A stretch of DNA of 30,727 bases from positions 1-30,727 of the forward strand of contig JAYMTF010000747.1 of NCBI GenBank assembly GCA_036897485.1, in the 5' to 3' direction. Position 1 is the stretch's first letter, and each line of letters opens with the position of its first letter. This stretch comes from Pelargonium nanum. Taxonomy: Eukaryota > Streptophyta > Magnoliopsida > Geraniales > Geraniaceae. Made by a program: the position numbers and the translations under genes. Below the pieces are notes generated by a model that had not been told where the DNA came from, did no database searches, and saw only the letters and a program-made list of their open reading frames with translations. This document shows positions 1 through 10,756 of the stretch, one piece after another.

Positions 1-1620
1 CTTCCTCTTCACAACCAAATCAAATCCAACCACACTTCACTTCCTCTTCTTCTTCTTCCTCTTCTCATCAACAAACCCCAATTTCAACAAACCCTAATTT
101 CAAGCGACCAAGCCCAATAATCACAGATAACACAATAATTTAACTACATTAATTGAATGGATCTAGTCGCTTGGAGAGACCAGACGAACGGAACCCTAAT
201 TTCATCATCTTTAGGGGTAATTTAACTACATCTGCTGTTCATAGGGGGTATTTGTGTCATTTCGACACTTAATTGACGGAGAAACAGACGGAACAGAGTT
301 TGGAAACCAAAGGGTAACCAAAAGTACGAAAACAAACCTAAGGGCCCCAGGTGAAATGGAAACTTACCATGGGGGTGGAAACTGTAATTACCCCTTTAAT
401 TTTCTTTAACCTCTAATTAGGGTATTAACTATTAAATTGTTTAAACTCCTAGACACAACTATATTTTATTCACCTCTTGTGACAGGTGGAGCGCTAAAAC
501 GTCATCAATAATTGTCACGTCAACATGTCACATTGATAAAAACGACACGTGAACTTGCCTAGTTTAGTTATATTATTGAAGTGCTCTGTTATTTATAATA
601 TTTGCAACAACCACAACATATACAACAGTGTATTGGCTGAGTGTGAGAAAAAATATGAAAATCTAAACTACGTCGTTTGTTGGACCACTACCCAATCAAC
701 CACCAATCATCGGAGGCTGCTGTGGAAGCCACCTGAGGTCAAAACAACATTGATTGAACTCATCACGAACTCATCAGACACCAAGAAATTAGCCGAATTT
801 TGAAATAAAATTCAACCAAAATGATAAAAACTTTGATTTATGTGCTAAACTCACAGTATATTAGTAATATAAATCGAAATATTTAACAATATAATTTCAC
901 GTAAATATACCATCTCAAATGTTAAATAATTAATTCATCCTCAACATAATTTTATATGACATTAGCATGAATTTTAGACCATTCGAGAATAATTTTATTA
1001 TGACATGAAATGATGAAAATACTTCGTAACATAAACGCCTAAATTAACTGTCTACATATCTGGGCAGAAATATTCATCTCTAAATCAAATTTCAATTAAA
1101 ATGTCTCCATAAAAAATAACCAAAACTGTTGGCCCATAATGTTGTGGTGCTAATCATTATAGATAAGATAATAAGGATTTTTGTTTGATATCAAATTTAA
1201 TCTTCTCAGGCCAATTTTATCTTTACATTGAATTGCTCTTTAAATATAAGTTTATAACATCAATGTAAATGAAAATGATCAAATATTCAAAAATTGGATG
1301 CATCTTCAAGTTCAATCATTCATTTTCTACGATAATGTGTTTGACAACCAGACCAACACTTTATTTATATAAAACACAATATTTATGATTTGTATCGCTC
1401 ATAACATTTTCATTTTTCACACAATAATTATGAGCTCATGCAATTCACACAAAATATTTGTTTTTATATATGTATTAAGTAAGCAACAAATGAGTTAATT
1501 GCAAAATTCAAATAAAAAAATTAAAGAAAAGGGCGAGGGGAGTACATTATTACTATTTTCAACCAAGATATTGGAGCAAACTAAAGATATCAATTTTAAT
1601 ATAATTTCTTAATTATAAAC
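1..1620. other. AT-rich intergenic region, no supported gene
   Basis: I see no convincing gene here. The first ~100 bases are CT-rich with a short CTT run, followed by two small direct repeats: accctaatttca at 91-102 and 193-204, and taatttaactacat at 136-149 and 218-231. The block at about 205-400 has the 'ggggtaatt...taattacccc' texture common in plant dispersed repeats. A G-box-like CACGTG lies at 546-551. An 84-codon open frame at 549-803 has no recognisable domain. The rest to 1620 is simple AT-rich DNA. Confidence 0.6.
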
Positions 1621-1631
1621 ACACCACTATG
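1621..1631. repeat. Left target-site duplication of LINE remnant
   Basis: ACACCACTATG here is repeated exactly at 1893-1903. The RNase H-like reading begins at its right edge, as expected for a 5'-truncated insertion. Confidence 0.65.
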
Positions 1632-1892
1632 GCAATTCGTGAGGCTCTCACATGGGAGCGAGATAGTGCATTTGGTTAATCATCTCATTTATTTGCGACT
1701 TATCTAGCTATTTCTTTAGAATATAGTTCTCATTTGTTTATCGGTCTGCGAATCGGATTGCTCATGCTTTCGCTAGCTCCTTGGAGTCTTGTGTCAGTCT
1801 GTACGACGTGGATTGGTTTGTCAGTCCCGTCAGTAGTTGAAAATTTGTTGGATTTTGATATTAATTAATAATAAGTTCTTACTTTTAAAAAT
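1632..1892 (+). mobile_element. 5'-truncated LINE (non-LTR) remnant, RNase H end
   Basis: Two frames resemble the plant-type RNase H domain found at the C-terminus of many plant LINEs. From 1629 one frame reads AIREALTWERDSAF and then stops. From 1742 another frame reads RSANRIAHAFASSLES and runs to a stop at 1838-1840; the R-x-A-N-x-x-A-H pattern is typical of that domain. The two pieces are in different frames, and the spacing between them is far shorter than in a normal domain, so the copy is frameshifted and internally deleted. It ends in an AT-rich tail and is bounded by an 11-bp direct repeat, as expected for target-primed insertion. It is dead. A fragment of a host RNase H-like gene is the alternative, but the flanking repeat favours a LINE. 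Confidence 0.72.
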
Positions 1893-1903
1893 ACACCACT
1901 ATG
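1893..1903. repeat. Right target-site duplication of LINE remnant
   Basis: Exact second copy of ACACCACTATG, directly after the AT-rich 3' tail of the element. Confidence 0.65.
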
Positions 1904-2365
1904 TCTATTATTGGGTTTGTTTAACTGTGTTAATATTTAGACTTGGTGCAACGGTTAAAATCTCACGGGAGAGTTTCAATTCTTAGAATGACAGAAACAA
2001 AATTGGGGAGAAGAATGGATGAGAGCAAAACCTACACCGTTTGAAACCTATCAGGTGCAATGTAATCCTCCAGTTGTATTGAATGAAACAACGCCGCTTT
2101 ATTTTCTTCTCCATGTCCGACCAAAACAGTTTGAAACTCTAGTTCATCCTATGAGCTTGTCAATTTACCTATCTCAACGACTTTTGGATATCCATTTTCC
2201 CATACAAGTACCGGATAGAGAGTAGTATTTTTTTTTCAAAACAAGTATTAAAAAAGTTATATTAAGGGGCAAGATGGAAATTTCATCAAAGAGATCACAT
2301 CTCATTTTTAATAGGTCTAAAATATATATTTGTAATTACATCTAAAATTCAATTAACATAGATAT
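1904..2365. other. AT-rich intergenic spacer
   Basis: No gene recognised. A 68-codon open frame at 2019-2225 shows no domain and is probably chance. Confidence 0.5.
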
Positions 2366-2791
2366 TTTTTTTAAGCAAATTAACATGGACAATAGCATTT
2401 AAAAAAAAAAACATGGACAATAGAAAATTAAATTGCATTTCTCTCTCTGCTCTGGAACTATAATCGTCTTTTCTCTTCTCTCTAGTTCTTCATCAATATT
2501 GTTGAGGTGGAAATGATAACGAGACGTCTGCAAGAGAATTGTATTTGATGAGTCAATAGTGACGATGAAACCAATGGAAGAATAAAATTAATCAGGTCAA
2601 ATATGTGTTTATTCAAAACGTAGTAATACGAGAAAAAAATCGAATCATCGCCGATTGGAAAGAGATCGACGGTTGTATAAAAGAAGAACTTTGATGAAGA
2701 ACTAGAAGGAAGAGAAAAGACGGATAGAATTTTCAGAGTAGTTGTTGATTCCGAGTTAAGTGGATAAATGTCTACGTTTTGCTTAAAAAAA
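2366..2791. mobile_element. Fold-back (MITE-like) element upstream of LCNP
   Basis: A long imperfect inverted repeat. The 14-bp outer ends are exact complements (tttttttaagcaaa at 2366-2379 against 2778-2791). Inner arms of 32 bp (2465-2496 against 2691-2722) pair with two mismatches, leaving a loop of about 190 bp. The region between outer and inner arms is only partly complementary. There is no coding capacity. Size and structure fit a non-autonomous fold-back DNA element; a clear target-site duplication was not found, so the superfamily is unknown. A 13-nt motif, acatggacaatag, is repeated at about 2383 and 2411 in the left arm. Confidence 0.62.
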
Positions 2792-2817
2792 CATAGAAAA
2801 TAGATAAATCATACTAA

Positions 2818-2825
2818 TATAAATA
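2818..2825 (+). promoter_or_regulatory. Candidate TATA box of LCNP
   Basis: TATAAATA lies 133 nt upstream of the chosen LCNP start codon, a plausible distance for a short leader. The leader carries a GA-rich run at about 2922-2944. The fold-back element ends only 27 nt upstream. Confidence 0.45.
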
Positions 2826-2957
2826 TCCAAGGTGTACCTACAACCAACACACGACGTCGTCTAATTGGATATTTCTAATTCCAGCAAGGGCTGTGAATCG
2901 AAGTGCGATCGGGAACTGGGAGAGAAAGAAAGAAAGAGAGTTGAAGAGAGTGTTGAA

Positions 2958-5614
2958 ATGATACTTGCTATTGCTAATGCATCACCATTGCCATTCAACC
3001 TTCTCTCATCTTCTTCCTTGAAACCAAGGTATTACTAACCTCTCTCAGCCTCTGCATTTTCATCATCTTCATTTAAATTCCATTTCTTTAGAATGTCCGT
3101 TTCTTTTCCTCGTTGATTTTCTGTTTCATGTTTGTGCTCATTTTGCTTTCTGATAAATCTAGCAAACCACATCCCAGTTTCATTCGCAGCGTCAATTCAG
3201 AATTTACGTTTGTTGCCGATCAAAAAATAATAATTTACGTTTGTTTTGTTTATTGGGGTTTGTCGGCACTTCTTGGATTCAGAAATCAAGAGAAAATGCG
3301 TTCTGTTTGCTGTTTAGTTAGCAATGCATACGAAGCAGATCTAAGGTTTCGTTGACTTGTTGTGTGCTGAATTTTGCAATTTCGTGTTGGAAATTACTTG
3401 ATTAGGGATCTTGTTAGGGAAGAGTCCTTGGTGTCAGTAAAGCTAACGATTTATTTGAAGTTATGATTTTATATTGATCTTGGCCAACTCAAATGTAGCC
3501 TGATATTTGTATTGTATGATGTGACAATGGATTGTAACTCTCTATGGTATTTTTTACGTGGCACAGATGAAGCCCAAAGTTTGTTTTCGCTGTTCCTCAA
3601 CCATTTACTTTGTATGTGATTCGATTGTGACATTTTTTTCTTTACTTCTATAGGAGAATGGTTGGAAATATAATGATGAAGGGCTCCTCGGAGCAGTCTA
3701 TATCAGATAAAGTAGTAGCCAGATGTGTGTTTTCTGGGCTTGCTGCTTCAGTTATGTTCCTTTCACAAACAAATGAGGTTAGTTGTTTTTGCTTTACTGC
3801 TAGTGATTGCGAATTATCTGTCTTTCTGATCTAGAGTTGTAGTATGCTACCTCTAATTTTTTAAAAGCGGAGTCAAAGTTGTGATGAGATGTGTGTATGT
3901 TTCAATACTTCATTAAGTTATGTGTTTTTATATATTACCAAATCTGATTGGACGGCTCCACAAATAAGCTATGAGTGAAATGCTCAGTTGCCTATAGGGC
4001 TCAGGAGCCAAAGGATACAAGATTATCACAAAGCAGTAGACAACACAACTAACAGTGTAACTAGGTCTTGTTAAGATAACTTTGTTTTCTGGGGCAGATT
4101 CTTGCGGTGGACCTACCTAGTCCCCACAATGTGTGTCAGCTTGCAAGCGCTGCAGATAGTAAATTAACTCTTCCACTTGATGAGGGGTCTGATGAAGGAG
4201 GTGGGAAACTAATGATGATGAGAGGTATGACAGCAAAGAATTTTGATCCTGCAAGATATGCTGGGAGATGGTTTGAGGTAGCATCACTCAAACGTGGATT
4301 TGCTGGACAAGGGCAAGAAGATTGCCACTGCACCCAGGTAAATTCTGTAGACATGATCATTACATATTCATATTGATGCATCGGTGGACATTTGTAGCTA
4401 GATGCCCCATATTCTATTTGCTTAATCCTGTTGATGAAAGCCTAAGGCATATATCAGACAATCGTAACCTTTTTCAATTATCCGATGAAGTTTTTGAATT
4501 GCAGTGCAACAAGTAACCTATGTTTTGTATGCAAATACGCATTCCTGATATATGTCTATTACTTAATATAGGTTAAGTTCAATCTTCTAGTACCCACAAG
4601 GTACTAACTGCTATGTATAATTTGTCTCATTGCAGGGTGTATATACATTTGATATGGAAACACTCGCTATCCAGGTTGACACATTCTGTGTTCACGGTAG
4701 CCCTGATGGATATATTACTGGTATTAGAGGAAAAGTCCAATGCCTCGCAGATGAAGATATGGAGAAAAATGAAAGTGACCTGGAAATGCAAGAAATGATT
4801 AGGCAGAAATGTTACCTTCGTTTTCCGACATTGCCATTTATACCTAAGGAGCCATACGATGTGATTGCTACTGATTATGACAATTTTGCTCTTGTTTCGG
4901 GAGCAAAAGGTAAAAGTTTTGTACAGGTAATTAATTACATCTTCCAAGAAGTCGCCATAGAATATATGTGACTCATGTCACGATATTCTCTGGTCGCTTG
5001 TACAGTATTCTCTGGCTAACCTTATTATTTTATCTTATCTTAGGCCCATGTTAAAATCTGCATCATTATTGAAAGCCTACACCTATGTCTTGTCTAAAAT
5101 GGTTCGAAGCCTCGTACATTGGGCCGCCTTTTCTGTAGACATAACTGTATCATTCCTCTTTGCTATACTTACTAGAGCTGACTATAACTTCACTCTTATC
5201 ATCTAGATATCGAATCAAACTCCTGCATACTCGCATATTGTAGATACAAAGATCTTTATATTCTTTTTTTAATCCTTCCTCTTGATTTATGTATGTGTCT
5301 GGTGTTTGGTCATTTAACATTTGCATACTTTTCAGATTTATTCAAGGACACCTAACCCTGGTACCGAATTCATAGAGAAATACAAGGACTATTTGGCGAA
5401 TTTTGGTTATGACGCAAGCAAGATCAAAGACACACCACAAGATTGTGAGGTGATGTCTAATAGTCAGCTTGCTGCAATGATGTCCATGTCGGGAATGCAA
5501 CAGGCCCTAACAAATCAATTTCCGGATCTAGAATTAAAGGGTGCAGTCAAATTTGACCCGTTCACGAGTGTATTTGACACTTTGAAGAAGCTTGTAGAGC
5601 TCTATTTCAAATAA
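2958..5614 (+). CDS. LCNP: Plastid (chloroplastic) lipocalin
   Basis: Exons by GT..AG junctions with consistent phase: 2958-3028, 3654-3777, 4098-4337, 4636-4926, 5336-5614, giving 334 residues (the Arabidopsis protein is about 350). Residues 1-68 look like a bipartite targeting peptide: a Ser-rich start, then a hydrophobic stretch with a likely lumenal cleavage after ILA (residues 66-68). The lipocalin signature G-R-W is at 121-123, followed by Cys 141 and 143. The second motif T-D-Y is at 224-226 and the third-motif Arg is at 246 (YSRTPNPG). Other Cys are at 78, 163, 181, 204 and 279, consistent with the disulfide-rich plastid type rather than temperature-induced lipocalin. In Arabidopsis this lumenal protein is required for sustained photoprotective quenching (qH) and protects thylakoid lipids under stress. 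The start codon is the first ATG after the TATA box and opens the transit peptide. Confidence 0.93.
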
Positions 5615-6533
5615 GTAATTTGCAATGCATATATGTATATTGATGTAAAACAACAGTGTGCTGTAAGTAGATTAGTCTTTATGAAAACAACAATGCAATT
5701 CTTTCTTCCTTCTATTATATGGTTAATTAATATATAATATAATCCTCATATAAGATTTGAATTTTGGTGAAATGTATAAAGAGGGACAAATATGAGATGG
5801 AGGTTCTCTTGGTCCAATTAAATGATTATATAGGTATTGGTGGGTAGATTTTGAATTTTCATTCTAAATCTGTTTTCTTCTACCTTGTGACTTTCCACCA
5901 CCCCATTCTCATGTCTCCTTGAACTGCCTCTTAATAACCATGCTCATGCTTATTTTCATAGTACAAAACTAATGATGAGCCACTGAAATGTGATCACTGT
6001 GACAATGATGTATAAATTGCTTTTTCTTTTCTACTTAGTTAACACTTCTAATAAACACAATCAACATTTGATGTTCGTAAAATTGTTATTTCTCCTTTTA
6101 TTTCTTATTTTGAGAGATTAGAGTATACTAAATATATATGATGATAAGTAATGCAAGTCCAAACCAGGAATTCTAATCAAATTTTTTTAAAAAGATAAAC
6201 AATGGTTAAACAAAATGTTGCCAAGATTTCCTTCAAAAAAAATTCCCAAGATTATTATATCAGTCACACAACCCGCAATCTCATACGTCTCAAATGAAGT
6301 TCATGTGATGAATTAATAGGGTAAACGACTCAATTTGATCATCAACTTTTGTTTTTGACCCAATTTGGTCGTTGAATTTTTTGTATTCATGCAGTAGTAT
6401 TTATTAAGTGCGTAGTATCAAATAAATAAGTACAAATCTCATTCAAAGATGAGAATTAACATAATACAAAATAATCTGACTCAACTGTCCTGATATTTAA
6501 TTAATCTTCTTCTGATCCAAATGCAAGCTTGCC
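5615..6533. other. Convergent 3' spacer between LCNP and PSB27-H2
   Basis: AT-rich DNA with no gene. It must contain both 3' UTRs and poly(A) sites. A 27-bp imperfect direct repeat with core CAATTTGATC/CAATTTGGTC lies at about 6327-6383, a texture common in plant dispersed repeats. Confidence 0.6.
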
Positions 6534-9309
6534 TTACAAATATTCTTCAGCTTCATTCAAATCATTCAAAATTTCCGTCTTGACTTCTTCTGAGAGTTGC
6601 GCTGATGGTCCTGCCTTTGAGTAGAAGCCAGCCAGAGATCTTATTGCTTTCTCTAGAACAGCATAGGATTCCTGAAAAACGATTGCAAATCTTTTAGTAA
6701 CCAACAGAAATGAAATGAGAGCCGATCCCATGTTACTGACTGGTTTATATACATTTACAAGGAGGGCCGGCAACATACGTCTTTAACAACCTTCTGTTGT
6801 CCCCTCCAATTACTTAAATAGTCTCGGATGGACTCTTTAGCAGCATCTGCCGTGCGTCTAAACTTAGCATTATCCTTTGGGTCTTCCTCTAGGGACTCTC
6901 GCAGTGTTTTCACGAGCTCTCTTGCAGACTTCAAGTAAGCCTTGGGCAACACTTTCCCCGTTTTTGTTTTCTCGTCTGGATCAAACAATGATTTGATGAC
7001 CCCAACAACGCCATCATTCTCTTCCTTCTGCTCATTTGATGAATCAGCCCAAACTGGCAATGGTGTTATGCTGCAGTTTAAAGTTAAAATAGCAAGCAAC
7101 CAAGCTCCAGTGCATACCACGAGATGCCGTCTGGATTGGACTTCATCTGTTATGTTGCAGAGAAACAGTCAACATAAAAGGACACTAGCAGCAACACCTG
7201 CATCAGGATATTGTACTTTTGGTTGAGAAACTGATGCACCGAAAGATGAAAAATAACAGACTGAATTTCTCACCTGCTCCAAAGTTTTTATAGTTACACT
7301 ATGCATCTATAATTAAATTTAGAAGTAACCATGTCATGTTTTTTCTTCTTGAGATTTTAAAGCACTAACTATAAAAAATTCTAGTAGATAATGATATATC
7401 AAACATGGGTGAAGATGCAAGATCTGGTCGGATGTATATACTCTCCAAAATTGTCTCCCTCAATCTTTGCCCCTCCCTGGAGTCCGGAGTGTTCAAATCC
7501 AAAAACAGAGTCCTCTAATAGCTCTGCATGATTGCCAAAGCAATCGTGGGGAGTGATAACAAGCAGGGGCAGATCAAGATTTGGTAGCCGAAGTCGAAGA
7601 TGAATAGGAGATTGGAGCTAGCTCCAATGAGGATTGAAAAGAATTCCCGGAATCCCGGTTGAAGAGGCATACCTGGATTTAGAGGAAATGCCACTGGACC
7701 AATAGAGTATGGAAGAGGAGAAAAAGAAAAATAGGAAAAGCATAACTGGACACATGTATACAACAAATGTCCGGTGATACACTCACCTTTAAGGAATTCA
7801 TGCTTCATAGCCACTAGATTTGAGCGCTTCAAATTCCCTTGCTTATCAATAGGATTTAAAAGAATCAAATTGCTACGAAAAACTCCTTTTCTTAGCTACT
7901 CGTGGAAGTTTTGTGATGACTTAGTTCCACAATATTATATTCACATTAATAGATTTTACATCACTCAGTCATTTCTCAAAAACTGTATTCATGTTTCAAA
8001 ATAGCAGTAGAGTGATTTTTTTTTTGCAAATATGTGTAATAATTCTAACAAACTCATTAAAACCAACTTATTAAAGGATATTATTGTTGTTCCAACATAA
8101 TTTACTCATCAACATGGTAGTCACATTATGCTAAAAACTGTGAACCAAAAAGTAAATGATGTCAATGAAATGATTAACTCAAATATAGAATACGAATCTG
8201 AATTAGAGGGGGGGAAATAAGAGGAAAGCTTATAGATTATAACACTATTGTTACTCATAAGAAACAAATTTGTGAAAAAATAATAATAATTGAGAATGTC
8301 ACTTACGCTCATTGTTAGAGTAGGCGTTGAAGACCTCCTCTGTTGTGGAAATTTCAGGGAGGCATGTATTCCCTGCTGCAATGAAATCTGCCATTCTATC
8401 TATTTCCTCTGCATTCTACAAACAAGCACCTCTCCATTACAAAAAATATGCTTTTATAAAATCAATGATAAAATGAGTAATTCAAAATTTTAAAAGTAAA
8501 ATAAAAATCATGAAGAAAGAATGAACATTTATATTGTTACCACAGTAGTAGTTCTCTTTCTCGGAGAAGACTCAATCTCCGAGTTTGAGTAACGGTTGAT
8601 TTTTTCTTAAGTGGGGGTTTCTGCAACTTATGAATAATTGGCATTTGGTTGCATCTGACAAATAGAAAGCTTAAGTTCTAGCTGTTTCTCTTACCCACCA
8701 ACAGATAGATGCTGTCATCGAAATCTCAATGCAGAAAACTTAAACAAAAAGTACACTATCTAAGTTTGGTTTTTGACAAGCTAAATTTATAAATATCATC
8801 CAACTATACACATTAATCAATTTTTATCCCAATAACAAAAATTATAATCCAAACGCGGCCTAAATTATGCCTTATTCTTGTCAAGATATAAAGTTAGTAA
8901 GGTAATTAAAACAAACAAAAATCAATAACACTTTAAAATCCTCATCCACCTAATTAAATTAAATCAAATGAGCAACAAAATTAACCCAAAACAGATAAGC
9001 AAAAAAGAAATGCATATTTTCATCAATAAACTTTAGAGTGAGCTACGAAAGAACCTGTTCAACATCGGCAGGGTCAAAATCATCAATTCCATGGCTTCCA
9101 GAGATGCCAGCATTCTCAGCTTGAACGCCATTTTTACAGAATTTGAAGGAGCGCACAGTTGTGGGTCCGAGTATGGTGAGTCTGACCGAGCAGAGATTCT
9201 TTTCCAAACCCAGAAACTGAGCTCTCGGCCTTGAAGAAGAAGAAGAAGATTGAGGAGTGGAGACGAAAGGTACGCGTGTAATGGTACTGCATATAATTGA
9301 AGAAGCCAT
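6534..9309 (-). CDS. PSB27-H2: Photosystem II assembly factor PSB27-H2 (LPA19-like)
   Basis: Minus-strand exons: 9309-9055, 8415-8307, 7146-6779, 6671-6534; phases fit and give 289 residues. Residues 1-~60 are a Ser/Arg-rich plastid transit peptide. Residues 126-155 form a lumenal signal with a twin-arginine (SRR, 126-128), a hydrophobic core and a cleavage site after V-W-A (153-155), so Tat-dependent import into the thylakoid lumen is likely. The Psb27 domain spans ~190-289 (KAYLKSARELVKTL at its start, ESYAVLEKAIRSLAGFYSKA after the last intron), and the protein ends in an acidic tail. In Arabidopsis PSB27-H2 assists C-terminal processing of D1 during PSII assembly. The N-terminal part looks long for the family because of the 109-nt second exon; that exon is required by phase but should be confirmed by cDNA. 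Confidence 0.86.
7147..8306 (-). other. Intron 2 of PSB27-H2
   Basis: A 1160-nt intron between phase-matched exons. Most is AT-rich. The segment about 7440-7800 is more GC-balanced and holds overlapping open frames on the minus strand (one 117 codons at 7515-7868, another open from 7617 to a stop at 7399-7401), without a recognisable domain. Confidence 0.55.
8416..9054 (-). other. Intron 1 of PSB27-H2
   Basis: A 639-nt AT-rich intron; nothing else recognised in it. Confidence 0.7.
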
Positions 9310-10159
9310 GACTGTGTGTTCTGTGAACCCAAGAAAATGCCGATACTGTTAATTGGGTCTATCGGCTATCACTTCTGTCCACTCATTTGTGGATGAAACA
9401 TTGTTGATCTGGCCTGGATCGGCCGGTTCATCCGGTCGAATCGAGACCGGCATGTTAACCGATCCGATTGATTATCGGGTCGGTCAATAAAACATGTTTG
9501 TTTTATAGAAGACCATCACGGTACTTTTAAGTGGAGGAAAATTTTTATGCACATTAATTTTGAAATTACTAGTGTACTCCAAAAACGATAGCATCACAAA
9601 CAAAACTCATATGATTCGAGTTAATGGTGTCATGTTATCGATATCGAAATTTTTATACCCAAGATTTTTTTATTTATATAATTGGTAAAATAAAAAGTAC
9701 CATTTTGAATTTGGGGGACTGTCTTTTGGTTTTGAGTAGTAGTTTTATTTTAGTTTTTTGGAAAAACATCGAAATTCTTTAGAAAATTAATTTTGATTTC
9801 AAAACTTGTACCTTTGCACACTCCTTTCAAAATTCATATGAATGTTCATATATGAATAAGGTCCCCGTAAAGAATATTTAACATTCTATAAAATAATCTC
9901 ATCAATTTGATTTACATAGAACACAATGAGCAATGTATATACACCAAAGTGGGAGTGAAGCTTGTTTCCTTATCTTATTTGAATATGTTACTTGCAAAAA
10001 TTCAAGATAAGAGTTCGTTGGTATGAGGTGAAACAATTTTTCTCTAAAAAGAATGGATGATTTTTTTTCCACTCTAATGTAGCTCTCATTGTAAATGTAC
10101 ATGGATTTTCTTATTTAGACTCAATTTGATTTATAGGATATGTTTATTCCAATATAGTC
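9310..10159. other. Upstream region of PSB27-H2, intergenic
   Basis: This holds the minus-strand promoter and leader, but no clear TATA box was seen. The stretch 9409-9490 is rich in CCGG/CGGTC words (for example ggccggttcatccggtcg), a texture known from dispersed plant repeats. No gene. Confidence 0.5.
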
Positions 10160-10756
10160 TCTGAACTTTCGTACACGAACACAAATTGATTCATATATTT
10201 GTTAACTTTAGTGTCTAAAAAGTTTATGTGATGAAAAATCATATACTAAAAATAATAATCTCTTACATGACAGTTTTTTTTTTATCAGCAAAAGTACGTC
10301 GAATGGCATAGAAAGGGTCGAGTCCCTTTCCAAATCGTTACCGCTAAAATCCATTTTGGTTCCGCTCAAGTTCTAACTATCCATGAGATTTTATTGAAAA
10401 TTTTTCAAAAAGGAAAAGAGGTACATACACCCAAAATTTAAAAAACATTTCATAAATGAAATGAAAATCCCAGAAAATAATATAAGTTAAGCACTATGTG
10501 TCACATTGGTGACATGGTTATTTTATTTATTTGAAATAATTCACAAATGTGACATGTTGCATAATTTAAATATATGAGGGACATGTGTAATGATGTGATA
10601 TGTTGGTTAAGAAATCTCAACGTTGTATATATTGAGAGGTGTGGTAGTCGTTTTAACATATTTGATTTTTCTTTTAATTTTATACTTTGTCGTGTCATCT
10701 TTTTTAAATACCAAAGTTAACGAGTGTTAATAGCAAATTCAATACGAAAGTTCATG
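10160..10756. mobile_element. Imperfect inverted-repeat element (MITE-like debris)
   Basis: Two separate blocks recur inverted and in mirrored order: tgaactttcgta at 10162-10173 against 10743-10754, and a 22-nt block starting gttaacttt at 10201-10222 against 10699-10721 with a few differences. The ends probably extend to about 10120 and 10835, where both flanks read 'actcaatt'. There is no coding capacity. This fits a decayed terminal-inverted-repeat element of about 600-700 bp; the true ends and target-site duplication are unclear. Confidence 0.45.

Noticed and set aside
549..803. 84-codon open frame
   Set aside because: No domain, no promoter or splice context, AT-rich flanks; likely chance or repeat-derived.
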